In this document: piece after piece, positions 53,532 through 62,487 of the stretch
Layout: the number at the start of each line of letters is the position of its first letter
Numbering within the stretch: the stretch's first letter is position 1
NCBI RefSeq assembly: GCF_009806555.1
Contig: NZ_VUOK01000021.1
Coordinates: forward strand, 186,001-250,000
DNA: 64,000 nucleotides
DNA from: Methylobacterium sp. 2A
Lineage (GTDB): Bacteria; Pseudomonadota; Alphaproteobacteria; Rhizobiales; Beijerinckiaceae
Direction: 5' to 3'
The notes under the pieces: model-generated
What the model saw: the letters and a program-made list of their open reading frames with translations, nothing else
Told to the model about the DNA's origin: nothing
Database searches by the model: none
Program-made: the position numbers and the translations under genes

Positions 53532-54266
53532 TCAGAGCGCGATGAGCTCCGGGTACCGCGCCGCGAGCGTCGCCCGGGTCGCCTCGGCCCAGGCCCGGTC
53601 GCGCGCGTGGCGCGGCCGGTCGAGGGACACGTCCGCGATCAGGCTCGCGGGCCGGCGCGAAACCAGGAGCAGGCGGTCCGCGATCCCGATCGCCTCGGCG
53701 ACGTTGTGGGTCACCATCAGGACGCTCATGCCGGTCCGATCGACCGTATCCACGACGAGGCCGCGCAGCTCGGCGGCGGCGGCATCGTCGAGCGAGACGA
53801 AGGGCTCGTCGAGCACCAGAACCCGCGGCCCGTCGGCCAGCGCCCGGGCGAGGGCCACGCGCCGCTGCATGCCGAGCGAGAGCGCCTTCGGATAGCTTTT
53901 CCGCCATGGCGTCAGCCCGAGCTGCGCGAACAGAGCGTCGAGGTCCCGGCCCCGCCGCGCCCGGGGCAGGCCCAGTCGGACATTGTGCTCGACGCTGCGC
54001 CAGGGCAGCAGCCGCGGTTCCTGGAACACGATTCCGGCCTGCTCGGCCCCGGAGACGCGACCCGCGAAGGCGGTGTCGAGCCCGAGGAGGATGCGCAATG
54101 TCGTGGTCTTGCCGGCGCCGGAGGGGCCGATCAGGCACACGATCTCGCCCGCCGCGATGCCGAAGGCGAGGTTGCGGACCGCCTCGACGGGTTCGGACTC
54201 GCGCGGCCGGTACCATTTCGAGTCGATCGCGACCCGAAGGACGGGTTCAGCGCCAGCGGCGGACAT
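53532..54266 (-). CDS. ABC transporter ATP-binding protein (nitrate/sulfonate/taurine type)
   Basis: A 244-residue ATPase. Walker A LIGPSGAGKTTTL, Q-loop IVFQEPRLLPWRSV, Walker B VLVLDEPFVSLDD and H-loop VTHNVAEAIGIADR are normal for the SsuB/TauB group. The signature motif reads LSLGMQRR rather than LSGGMQQR. The start overlaps the permease end by 20 bases. It energises import with the permease (54247) and binding protein (55036). The substrate is unknown. Confidence 0.92.
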   Translation of the reverse strand: MSAAGAEPVLRVAIDSKWYRPRESEPVEAVRNLAFGIAAGEIVCLIGPSGAGKTTTLRILLGLDTAFAGRVSGAEQAGIVFQEPRLLPWRSVEHNVRLGLPRARRGRDLDALFAQLGLTPWRKSYPKALSLGMQRRVALARALADGPRVLVLDEPFVSLDDAAAAELRGLVVDTVDRTGMSVLMVTHNVAEAIGIADRLLLVSRRPASLIADVSLDRPRHARDRAWAEATRATLAARYPELIAL

Positions 54267-54984
54267 GGGCTTCGAGCCGCTGCAGGAGGAGGACATCGAT
54301 GCTGATCATCACGGCCATGAAGACGAGGCTGTAGCCGATGATCGCGGCCACGTCGGTGCTCTGGACGAAGTAGTAGTTGATCGCGAAGCCGACCCCGTCC
54401 GGCCGGCCGAGCAACTCGACGACGAGCACGATCTTCCAGGCGAGCGAAAGCCCCGAGCGCGCCGCCGTGACCATGTAGGGCTGGAGCTGCGGGATCAGGA
54501 TGTCGCGGATCCAGGTCCACCGGTCGAGCCGGTAGGCGCGGGCCATCTCGTCGAGACCGGGATCGAGGTTGCGGGCACCCTCGCGCACGATCACCGCCAC
54601 GTTGGGCAGCTTGTTGAGCACCACCGCCAGGATGGCCGCCGTCTCGGTCAGCCCGACCCAGACATAGGCCAGCACCGTGATGACGAGGGCCGGCGTGTTG
54701 AGGAGCACGAGGAGCGGCGTGTCGAGGGTCAGGTCGGCGGCCTTCGAGCGGCCGAGCGCGACGCCCAGCGCGACGCCGAGCACCATCGCGACGGCGAAGG
54801 AGATCGCCACCCGCAGCAGCGTGATGCCGACATTGTGGGCGAGATCGCCGCGCGCCGCCTCCTGAATGATGAAGCTCAGCACCGCGAGCGGCGCCGGCAG
54901 CAGGCGCGAATGCGCTTCGAGCGCGGACGCCTGCCACGCGCCGATCAACACCACCAGGGACGCGATCCGGGTCAGCGCACCCAT
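54247..54984 (-). CDS. ABC transporter permease (SsuC/TauC type)
   Basis: A 245-residue inner-membrane protein with about six helices. The EAA-type cytoplasmic loop is ARNLDPGLDEMARAYRLDRWTWIRDILIPQLQPYM, which binds the ATPase. It forms a cassette with the ATPase and binding protein. It follows the binding protein gene by 51 bases. Family is clear; transported compound (organic sulfur, nitrile, or other) is not. Confidence 0.92.
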   Translation of the reverse strand: MGALTRIASLVVLIGAWQASALEAHSRLLPAPLAVLSFIIQEAARGDLAHNVGITLLRVAISFAVAMVLGVALGVALGRSKAADLTLDTPLLVLLNTPALVITVLAYVWVGLTETAAILAVVLNKLPNVAVIVREGARNLDPGLDEMARAYRLDRWTWIRDILIPQLQPYMVTAARSGLSLAWKIVLVVELLGRPDGVGFAINYYFVQSTDVAAIIGYSLVFMAVMISIDVLLLQRLEAHVRRWR

Positions 54985-55035
54985 GCGGTCCCGGCGATCC
55001 TCAGACGCATGCGCGCCCGGCGGTGGACGGAATCC

Positions 55036-56019
55036 TCAGCCATTGCGGCCGCTGTCGTAGTAGAGATCGGGCGGGAGGCTGTCCCCCTTGCCGACGAGGC
55101 GCGTTCCGCCGAGCCGCGCCATCACGGCGTAGAGTTTTTCCGCGTCGGCGCGCTCCTCCGCCACGGGGCGGCGGGGAATCCCGGCCAGGAAATCACGCTT
55201 CAGCGCCTCGAAGGTCGCCTCGTCCTCCGCGGCCATCAGGGGGCGCACAATCTGCCACGTGGAGGGATCCTGGGCCAGCATGTCCTTGGCGGCGCGGGAG
55301 GCGCGGTAGAAGCCCGCGACCGCGTCCGGCTTCTCCTTCACGACCGTATCCTGGAAGAGATAGCCGATCAGCGCCACGTCCCCCGGGACGCCGAGCGCGT
55401 GCATGATGTCTTCGGCACCGACGAGGCGCCGGAATTTCTTGGCTTCGAGCCGCGCGCAATAGGTCCAGTAGGTCAGCGCCGCGTCGAGCGCGCCCTGCTC
55501 CAGCTTCAGGGTGATGAGCGGCGGCGCGCCGTAGGCGATCTCGGCGGTCCGTTCGAGGTCGATCCCGGCAGCATCCTTGGCCTGCGCCTTGAGCAGCAGC
55601 CAGTTCTTGTCCAGGGGGCCGCCCGCCACGCCGAACCGCTTGCCGTCGAGATCCTTCAGGCTCTTGATCGGGCTGTCGGCCGGCACCATCACGGCGCCCT
55701 CGGAGGTGGAATACGGGATGAAGCGCACCGCCTGCCCGTCATTGCCGAGGCGCGCCGCCCAGAGCAGGTCGCCGACGATCGTATCGACTTGACCGCCGAT
55801 GAAGCCGATCCGCGCGGCGTCGTTCCCGGCGAGCTTGACGGCGTCGAGCTGGAAGCCGTTGGCCGTATCGAGGCCGCGGGCCTTGATCACGGCCGCCTCC
55901 CAGGTCGAGGTGCCGAAGGGCAGGCTTCCGAGGCGCACGACCGGCGTGTCGGCCCGCGCCGCCCGAAGGCCGAGGCCGCCCAGCAGGCCCCCGGCGAGCA
56001 TCGCGCGCCGTGACAGCAT
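55036..56019 (-). CDS. ABC transporter substrate-binding protein (NMT1/SsuA-like, Tat signal)
   Basis: A 327-residue protein from the ATG giving MLSRRAML; GAGAAGG precedes it. The signal MLSRRAMLAGGLLGGLGLRAARA has a twin-Arg motif. The mature protein has the SsuA/ThiY-like layout: VVRLGSLPFGTSTWEAAVIKARGL, DAARIGFIGGQVDTIVGDLLWAARLG, KSLKDLDGKRFGVAGGPLDKNW, then KLEQGALDAALTYWTYCARLEAKKF. It captures the substrate in the periplasm for the permease and ATPase downstream. The ligand is not evident. Confidence 0.9.
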   Translation of the reverse strand: MLSRRAMLAGGLLGGLGLRAARADTPVVRLGSLPFGTSTWEAAVIKARGLDTANGFQLDAVKLAGNDAARIGFIGGQVDTIVGDLLWAARLGNDGQAVRFIPYSTSEGAVMVPADSPIKSLKDLDGKRFGVAGGPLDKNWLLLKAQAKDAAGIDLERTAEIAYGAPPLITLKLEQGALDAALTYWTYCARLEAKKFRRLVGAEDIMHALGVPGDVALIGYLFQDTVVKEKPDAVAGFYRASRAAKDMLAQDPSTWQIVRPLMAAEDEATFEALKRDFLAGIPRRPVAEERADAEKLYAVMARLGGTRLVGKGDSLPPDLYYDSGRNG

Positions 56020-56201
56020 CACGCCTTCTCCCATCGTCTTTTGCAGTCTTCAGGCGTGGCAGACTGGATTGCGGACTTGTCCCGGCGCCATTGGAAAAGG
56101 GTCATAGGGCCGGCACGCCGCCGCGTCCACCGCGCAGGAGGCGCTTGCGCCGGGCTGGTTGGGGCGTCACCCTGCCGCGATCGATCGAGAAGGGGCGGCA
56201 G

Positions 56202-56579
56202 ATGAGCGAACGGCGTGAGGGCGTTCTGGACGACGCGACCGTGGAGGCGCGGCTCAAGGCTGAGTTACCCACTTGGCGGCTCGAGGACGGGTGGATCCGC
56301 CGCACCTACAAGACGGCAGGCTGGAAGAGCACGCTGATGGTGATCAACACCGTCGGCCACCTCGCGGAAGCCGCATGGCACCATCCCGACCTGACCGCTT
56401 CCTACGCCTGGGTCGAGGTCCGGCTGATGAACCATGCCGCCAAGGGCATCACCGACAAGGATTTCGCCCTGGCGAAGAAGATCGAGGAGGTTGTGTCCTG
56501 GCAGCCCGCATTGGAGGGCCAGGGGCTCGAAGGCACGCCGGCCGACCCGCGCTTCGCCTACATCAAATACGACAGGTAG
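56202..56579 (+). CDS. phhB: Pterin-4a-carbinolamine dehydratase family protein
   Basis: A 125-residue protein with GAGAAGG before its ATG. The PCD fold is present: RLKAELPTWRLEDGWIRRTYKTAGWKSTL, then AEAAWHHPDLTASYAWVEVRLMNHAAKGITDKDFALAKKIEEV. The HHPD motif with Trp marks the active site. It dehydrates pterin carbinolamine after aromatic amino-acid hydroxylation; no hydroxylase is nearby, so a moonlighting or tetrahydropterin-salvage role is possible. Divergent from the ABC cassette. Confidence 0.88.
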   Translation: MSERREGVLDDATVEARLKAELPTWRLEDGWIRRTYKTAGWKSTLMVINTVGHLAEAAWHHPDLTASYAWVEVRLMNHAAKGITDKDFALAKKIEEVVSWQPALEGQGLEGTPADPRFAYIKYDR

Positions 56580-56591
56580 CGGCAGCGCCTC

Positions 56592-56813
56592 TTACTGCAA
56601 CTCCTTCACGCGGCGGCACTCGGTCTTGAGATAGGCGCTCTTGCCGATCTCGTCGCGCCGCTCGGTGCGGGCGATGATCTCCTGCCAGCCGGTGGCGCAG
56701 CCGAGTTCGTTGGCGACGCGGACCTTGCGGACCTCCAGGGCGCGGTCGTCCGTGCAGGTATCCTGGGCGATGCCGTTGGCGCAGACCAGGACGACGGCGA
56801 TGAAGGCATTCAT
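56592..56813 (-). CDS. Small exported protein with several cysteines, 73 residues
   Basis: The ATG at 56813 gives a short signal-like start (MNAFIAVVLVCANGIAQDTC). The mature ~57 residues are charged, with three cysteines (TCTDD, LGCATGW, TECRRVKEL). No family is recognised. It is convergent with phhB, 12 bases apart, and downstream of the AraC gene. A bigger open frame upstream of the ATG has no ribosome site. Confidence 0.55.
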   Translation of the reverse strand: MNAFIAVVLVCANGIAQDTCTDDRALEVRKVRVANELGCATGWQEIIARTERRDEIGKSAYLKTECRRVKELQ

Positions 56814-56888
56814 GGGGGCGGGACTCCAGGTTTCTGGTTCGACCCAAAAGTTCATCGAGCCGGAAGTTTCAGGCCGATCCGCGCAGAT

Positions 56889-57836
56889 TTACGCGGGCAC
56901 CTGCCGGTACTCCCGCGGCGTCACGCCGAAGCGGTCTTTGAAGCGCCTGGAGAAATGGGCCTGGCTGACGAAGCCGCAGCCATAGGCGAGCATCCCGATC
57001 GCCATGTGCGCGCAGGCCGGATCGTTCAGGAGCCGGGCGGCTCTCTCAAGCCTGCGATGCCAGATGTAGTCGGAGATACACTGATCGCCCTCTTGGAACA
57101 GCTCCTGCAGGCGGCGAAGCGACACGCCCATGGCGGCCGCGAGATGGTGCGGGTCGAGCACGTGATCGTGAAGATGAGCATCGACGTAGGCCTTCGCGCG
57201 CTGCACCAGGAGGACGCCGTGCAGCGGCTGCGGCAGATCGTGGGCCAGTCGCTCGGCGATGCTTGCCACGATCAGATCGACGCCGATCGCAGCCATGCGC
57301 TCGGCACCATCGGGCGTCAGTTGGAACCGCGAGCGGATGAGATCCTGGAGGAACGTGTTCACGAGGCCGGTGGCCCCCAGTTCCGGTCCGATCTCCAGCG
57401 AAGAGTACAGCCGCGCAGGCCCGAGCACGCTCTCGACGCGCTCGCGCGGCAATTGCAGGCAGAGGGCTTGGCAGCCGAAGCTGCTCTCGTTCACCGACGG
57501 GCGGCTGTCGAGCACAAGTAAGCTACCGGGCCCGCAGATGGCGGCGCGGTCTTCCTGGATGGTGCTGAGGCTGCCGGCCAGGACCAGGGCCACGACGAGA
57601 TTCTGGTCCAGGCCGTGGCGCCGAATCATCTCCTGCGTCGTCTCGCCTCGCACCACGTTCTGCGAGTACCGGGTCAAACTCAGCGGCCCGACATCGCCCA
57701 CGTCGATCTGCGCCTCGAAGGATCTTTCCTCAAGACACTCGAGCTTCATCGGCAGACCATGTGTGACGACGACGTCGCGCCAGCTTTCAAACCTGTTCCG
57801 GGGATGGAGGCCGTCCGTCGAGAAAAAGGGCTGCAT
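56889..57836 (-). CDS. AraC family transcriptional regulator
   Basis: A 315-residue regulator from the ATG at 57836 (an in-frame TTG at 57917 is less likely). The N-terminal sensor/AraC-binding-like domain is followed by the C-terminal double helix-turn-helix: HHLAAAMGVSLRRLQELFQEGDQCISDYIWHRRLERAARLL and GMLAYGCGFVSQAHFSRRFKDRFGVTPREYR. It probably controls a metabolic or stress operon; the target is not obvious. Neighbours are a small exported protein and, across a gap, the RND operon. Confidence 0.9.
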   Translation of the reverse strand: MQPFFSTDGLHPRNRFESWRDVVVTHGLPMKLECLEERSFEAQIDVGDVGPLSLTRYSQNVVRGETTQEMIRRHGLDQNLVVALVLAGSLSTIQEDRAAICGPGSLLVLDSRPSVNESSFGCQALCLQLPRERVESVLGPARLYSSLEIGPELGATGLVNTFLQDLIRSRFQLTPDGAERMAAIGVDLIVASIAERLAHDLPQPLHGVLLVQRAKAYVDAHLHDHVLDPHHLAAAMGVSLRRLQELFQEGDQCISDYIWHRRLERAARLLNDPACAHMAIGMLAYGCGFVSQAHFSRRFKDRFGVTPREYRQVPA

Positions 57837-58312
57837 CGAGGTAAACCCGAAACCGTTCACTCTCGTGCGGGGAAGGATCGGCACGATATCGGTAGCAATT
57901 AGTCCACAATTTATCAATTTTCAATCGCCAAGCCATAGCTGAAGTGCCGCTGGACTGCCGCCATTTTTAGGCGCGGCCTCTGCCTGAAAATCTTCAATAT
58001 AAAAATCTATATTCAATACTTGAAAAATTATATAAGTTGTTGCGAAGTGATCGGAAGGACAAGCTGCGCAATTATCGTCGTTATCAGAAATTCGTGCTCG
58101 GATTTTAGGCGAGGTTCCGACCGGGGCGCGGTGTCGCAGGCCGCTCTCGCCGCTCCAATCCATCGGGCCGCACGAGAGCGTGCCGACCGGAGCACGGATC
58201 GTTGCGGCACTCGACACGTGTTCCGATCCGTCCCGCAGCGATCAGGAACATCATGCCGATCGTGAGGGTGGGGCGACGTGCCGGCTCTGATTTCCGGCAC
58301 GGATTGCGGGGT
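57837..58312. other. Intergenic region, partly AT-rich, without a recognisable gene
   Basis: Between the AraC gene start and the RND permease stop. The stretch 57900-58090 is clearly AT-richer than the genome and may hold the AraC promoter; the remainder is GC-rich. Open frames here look like chance. No hairpin stands out. Confidence 0.45.
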
Positions 58313-61300
58313 TCACGCCGGGTGCGACGTCGTGCCACCCGCCTGGGGCCGTATCCGGTAGCAGCCGACATAGAGTGCGGGCAGGAACAGGAGCGTCAGG
58401 ACGGTGGCGGCCAGGATGCCGCCGATCATCGCGTAGGCCATCGGGCCCCAGAACACCTCCCGGGCGATCGGGATCAGGCCGAGGCTCGCCGCCGCCGCCG
58501 TCAGCAGGATCGGCCGCATCCGGTGGTGGGTCGCCTCGTAGACCGCATCCCACGGCGCCATGCCGTCGGCCCGGAACTCCTCGATCTGGCTCACCAGGAT
58601 GACGGCGTTGCGGATGATGATCCCAATCAGCGCCAGGATGCCTAAGATGGCGACGAAGCCCATCGGCTTGTCGAACAGCAACAGCGCCGGGACCACGCCG
58701 ATCAGCCCGAGGGGCGCCACGGTGAAGACGAGCAGCGTGCGTCCGAAACTCTGAAGCTGGATCATCAGCAGCAGCGCCATGGCCAGCAGCATCACCGGCA
58801 CGACGGCCGCGATCGGGCCCTGCCCCTTGGCGGATTCCTCGACAGCGCCGCCGGTTTGCAGAAAGTACCCCTCGGGCAGGGCTTTCACGAAGGCGTCGAT
58901 CCCCGGCTGCAACGCGGCCACGATGGTGGGGGCCTGCGTCGCATCGCGGATCGTGGCGCGCACCGTGACGGTGGGCAGCCGGTCGCGGCGCCAGACGATC
59001 GGCTGTTCGAGGTCGTAGCCGATCCGCGCGAAGGCCAGGAGCGGCACCACGGAGCCGTTGGCGAGACCGACCTGCAGCGATTGCAGGGTATCCAGCGAGG
59101 ACCGCTCGGCGGCACGCGCCCGGCCGACGACGTTCACGAGGTAGATCGAGTCGCGCACCTGCGTCATCGCCTGCCCGCCCTCGATGCCGTTGAGGATGCC
59201 GGCGACGTCCTGGCTCGACACGCCGAGCTGGCGCGCCTTGTCCTGCAGGATCTCGATGCGCAGGACCTTGCCGGGCTCGTTCCAGTCGAAGGTCGGCACA
59301 TCGAGCCGCGCGTCGGTGGCGACCACGTTGGCGAGGTCGAGGGCGAGGTGGCGCACCTTCTCGATGTCGGGGCCGCTGAGCCGGTACTGGACCGGTCGTC
59401 CCACGGGCGGCCCCAGGCTGAGGGGCTGCACGAGAACGTCGGTCCCCACGAAGTCGCGCCGGGCCATGTCCTGAAGGCGCTCCATCACGTGGTCGCGCAC
59501 GTCCAGCGACTTCGTGACGATCACGATCTGGCCGAAGAACGCGTTCGACAATTGCTGATCGAGGGGCAGGTAGAAGCGCACCGCGCCTTGTCCGACATAG
59601 GACGACCAGCTCGTCACGTCGGCATCGTCCTTCAGCTTGGCCTCGAAGCGGTCCATCTGCGCCTTCGTCTCGGCGATCGTCGCGTTCTGCGGCAGCGTCA
59701 GATCGACCAGCACCTCGGAGCGATCCGAGGCCGGGAAGAATTGCTGCTGGACGTGCCCCATGCCGACGATCGCCGTGCCCATCACGGCGAGACAGATCAC
59801 GACCGTGGTCCAGTGCCAGCGCATCGCGACCCGCAAAGCCGCCGTGAACAGCCGCGTGAACAGCCCGTCCTTCTCGCTGTGATGCTTCATGGTCTTGGGG
59901 AGGAGCGTCACGCCGATGAGTGGCGCGAACAGCACCGCGACCACCCACGAGACCAGCAGCGACGCGGCGAGCACCACGAACAGCGAGTAGGTGTACTCCC
60001 CCGCCCCCGAGCCGTTGAAGCCGATCGGCAGGAAGCCCGCCACCGTGACGAGCGTCCCGGTCAGCATCGGGAAGGCCGTTGAGGTGTAGGCGAAGGTGGC
60101 GGCCTTCTGGAGCGTGTCGCCGCGCTCCAGGCGCGCCACCATCATCTCCACGGTGATCATGGCATCATCGACCAGGAGGCCCAGCGCGATGATCAGCGCG
60201 CCGAGGGAGATGCGCTGCAGCGTCACGTCCATGATCTGCATGATCACGAAGACGATCGCCAGGACGAGGGGGATCGACACGGAGACCACGAGCCCGGCCC
60301 GGACGCCGAGACTCACGAAGCTCACGGCCAGCACGATCACGATGGCCTCGACCAGCGCCTCGGTGAAGCCGCCGACCGCGTGCTCGACCTGGCGGGGCTG
60401 GTCCGACACGAGATGGACGCCGACGCCCACCGGCAGCTTCGCCTCGATCAGCCGCATCCGCTCCTTCAGCGCCTCGCCGAAATGGAGCAGGTTGGCGCCA
60501 GGCCGCATCGCGATGGCGAGCCCGATCGCGGGCTTGCCGTCGACCCGGAACAGGGCGGTGGGCGGGTCCTCGTAGCCGCGGCTGATCTCGGCGATGTCGG
60601 CGAGGCGGAAGAAGCGGTCGTTCACCCGCAGATTGACGTCCTGGAGCGCGGCCTCCGACGCGAAGGACCCGCTGACCCGCAAGGACACGCGTTCGGGACC
60701 GGCCTGGACCACGCCGGACGCCGAGACGGCGTTCTGCGCCTGGAGCGCCTTGATCAGCGCCGAGAAGTCGATGCCGTAGCCCGCGAGCTTCCGGGTCGAG
60801 AAATCGAGGAAGATCGTCTCGGCCTGGGAGCCGATCAGCTGGGTCTTGCCGATATCGGGCACCCGCAGCACTTCGGTGCGCACGCCCTCGACGTAGTCGC
60901 GCAACTGCCGATAGGTCAGCCCATCTGACGTAAAGGCGTAGATGTTGCCGTAGACGTCGCCGAATTCGTCGTTGAAGAACGGTCCCTGCACGCCTTCGGG
61001 GAACTGCCCCCTGATGTCGCCGAGGCGCTTGCGCACCTGATAGAAGGCCGGCTGGATCTCGTTCTTCTTCAGCGTGTCGCGGAACTGCACGAACACCGTC
61101 GAAGAGCCGGGCGTCGTGTAGCTGCGGACGTAATCCAGTCCGTTGAGCTGCTGCAGCTCCTTCTCGACCCGGTCGGTGACCTGATCGAGGGTCTCCTTGA
61201 TGGTCGCGCCCGGCCACGTGGTCTGCACCACCATGGTCTTGATCGTGAAGGGCGGATCCTCCTCACGGCCGAGACGGGTATAGGCCATCGCCCCCGCGAT

Positions 61301-61375
61301 CAGCGCGACGACCATCAGGAACCAGACGAACGAGCGGTGCCCGAGCGCCCAATCGGAGAGATTGAAGCTTTTCAC
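58313..61375 (-). CDS. RND efflux transporter permease
   Basis: A 1020-residue inner-membrane protein of the AcrB/MdtB-like hydrophobe/amphiphile family. Two halves each carry a large periplasmic loop and six membrane helices; helix 4 has the proton-relay Asp pair (ALIIALGLLVDDAMITVEMM). The N-terminus is MKSFNLSDWALGHRSFVWFL. It drives drug or metabolite efflux with the two adaptor lipoproteins encoded just upstream. No outer-membrane TolC gene lies in the window. The substrate range is unknown. Confidence 0.95.
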   Translation of the reverse strand: MKSFNLSDWALGHRSFVWFLMVVALIAGAMAYTRLGREEDPPFTIKTMVVQTTWPGATIKETLDQVTDRVEKELQQLNGLDYVRSYTTPGSSTVFVQFRDTLKKNEIQPAFYQVRKRLGDIRGQFPEGVQGPFFNDEFGDVYGNIYAFTSDGLTYRQLRDYVEGVRTEVLRVPDIGKTQLIGSQAETIFLDFSTRKLAGYGIDFSALIKALQAQNAVSASGVVQAGPERVSLRVSGSFASEAALQDVNLRVNDRFFRLADIAEISRGYEDPPTALFRVDGKPAIGLAIAMRPGANLLHFGEALKERMRLIEAKLPVGVGVHLVSDQPRQVEHAVGGFTEALVEAIVIVLAVSFVSLGVRAGLVVSVSIPLVLAIVFVIMQIMDVTLQRISLGALIIALGLLVDDAMITVEMMVARLERGDTLQKAATFAYTSTAFPMLTGTLVTVAGFLPIGFNGSGAGEYTYSLFVVLAASLLVSWVVAVLFAPLIGVTLLPKTMKHHSEKDGLFTRLFTAALRVAMRWHWTTVVICLAVMGTAIVGMGHVQQQFFPASDRSEVLVDLTLPQNATIAETKAQMDRFEAKLKDDADVTSWSSYVGQGAVRFYLPLDQQLSNAFFGQIVIVTKSLDVRDHVMERLQDMARRDFVGTDVLVQPLSLGPPVGRPVQYRLSGPDIEKVRHLALDLANVVATDARLDVPTFDWNEPGKVLRIEILQDKARQLGVSSQDVAGILNGIEGGQAMTQVRDSIYLVNVVGRARAAERSSLDTLQSLQVGLANGSVVPLLAFARIGYDLEQPIVWRRDRLPTVTVRATIRDATQAPTIVAALQPGIDAFVKALPEGYFLQTGGAVEESAKGQGPIAAVVPVMLLAMALLLMIQLQSFGRTLLVFTVAPLGLIGVVPALLLFDKPMGFVAILGILALIGIIIRNAVILVSQIEEFRADGMAPWDAVYEATHHRMRPILLTAAAASLGLIPIAREVFWGPMAYAMIGGILAATVLTLLFLPALYVGCYRIRPQAGGTTSHPA

Positions 61376-61395
61376 GTCAAACCCCTGCCGCCGGC

Positions 61396-62487
61396 TCAGA
61401 CGGCGTCGTCCGTCAGCCGCACGGGCTGACCGTCCTTGAGCGAGTGGACGCCGGCGACCACGACCCGGTCACCGGCCCGCAGACCGTCGATGACGGCGAT
61501 GCGGCCCTGATCCGCACGGTCGCGCTCCTCCGCCACCGTCACCGCGCGCCGCGTCACCGCTTTGCCATCCGGCGTGACCACCCAGACCGAGCGGCGGTTG
61601 CCCTCTTCCAGCAGCGCCGAGGGCGGCAGCAGGAAGCGCGGGCGGACCTTGCTGGCGAGCGCGACGTCGATGGTCGCGCCCAGGCGAAAGGCGAGACCTG
61701 GATCGTCCAGGGCGATGCGGATCCGCTTCGAGCGCGTGCCGGCTTCGGCGAGCGGTGCGATCTCGCGCATCCGGCCGGTCGTGGTCAGGTCCGGGGCGCT
61801 CTGGAGCGCGACGGTGAAGCGGCAATCCGGCGGCAACGCGCCGACATAGGTCTCGGGAATGTCGACCACGGCCTCGCGCACATCCGGCCGGGCCACGGTG
61901 ACCACCCCCTGGCCGGCGCTCAGCACCTGTCCGATCTCGGCGAGGCGCTGGGTCACGACGCCGTCGAACTCGGCCTTGAGTTCCGTGTAGCCCATCTGGT
62001 CGCGGGCCTTCTGCAGGCTCGCCAGCGCTTGGTCGACCCGCGCCCGCGCGGTGTCGCGCCGGGCGACCGCCTGATCGAGCGTGGCCTGCGCGACGCTGTT
62101 GCCGGTCATCAGCCGGCGCGTCCGCGCTTCGGCCGCCTCGGCGTTCTCGGCCTGGGCGCGGGCATCGGCGAGATCGGCCTCGGCGCGGGTCAGGTCGAAG
62201 CGGCTGACGATCGTGTCGAGGGCGGCCAGGCGCTGCCCCTTCTTGACGATGTCGCCGATGGTGACGTCGCGCGCCACCATCCGGCCCGGGATCTGGAAGC
62301 CGAGCTGGGTCTGGTAGCGGGGCTCGATCGTCCCGGCGAACGGCCCGAGGATGATCGTGTCGCTCGGCTGGACGACCTGGGTCAGCACGGGCCGGACCGG
62401 CGCGTCGGCCTTCGAATCGTCGCCGTGATCGATGCAGCCGCCCAGCAGAGCGAGGGCCGCGAGAACGAGGATGGTGCGCGTCTTCAT
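61396..62487 (-). CDS. RND efflux periplasmic adaptor lipoprotein (second of two)
   Basis: A 363-residue membrane fusion protein. A lipobox is seen (LALLGGCID). Domains follow the usual order: lipoyl strand (LGFQIPGRMVARDVTIGDIVKKGQRLAALD), coiled-coil hairpin (AQAENAEAAEARTRRLM...SLQKARDQ), lipoyl return (LKAEFDGVVTQRLAEIGQVLSAG), then beta-barrel and membrane-proximal domains. Its start overlaps the stop of the first adaptor gene (ATGA type), and it ends 20 bases before the permease start. Confidence 0.93.
   Translation of the reverse strand: MKTRTILVLAALALLGGCIDHGDDSKADAPVRPVLTQVVQPSDTIILGPFAGTIEPRYQTQLGFQIPGRMVARDVTIGDIVKKGQRLAALDTIVSRFDLTRAEADLADARAQAENAEAAEARTRRLMTGNSVAQATLDQAVARRDTARARVDQALASLQKARDQMGYTELKAEFDGVVTQRLAEIGQVLSAGQGVVTVARPDVREAVVDIPETYVGALPPDCRFTVALQSAPDLTTTGRMREIAPLAEAGTRSKRIRIALDDPGLAFRLGATIDVALASKVRPRFLLPPSALLEEGNRRSVWVVTPDGKAVTRRAVTVAEERDRADQGRIAVIDGLRAGDRVVVAGVHSLKDGQPVRLTDDAV

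Noticed and set aside
52045..54216. A long minus-strand frame across the large exported protein and the ABC ATPase gene
   Set aside because: It overlaps a gene with a clear signal peptide on the other strand and the ATPase in another frame, and its product is low-complexity Arg/Ala/Gly-rich.
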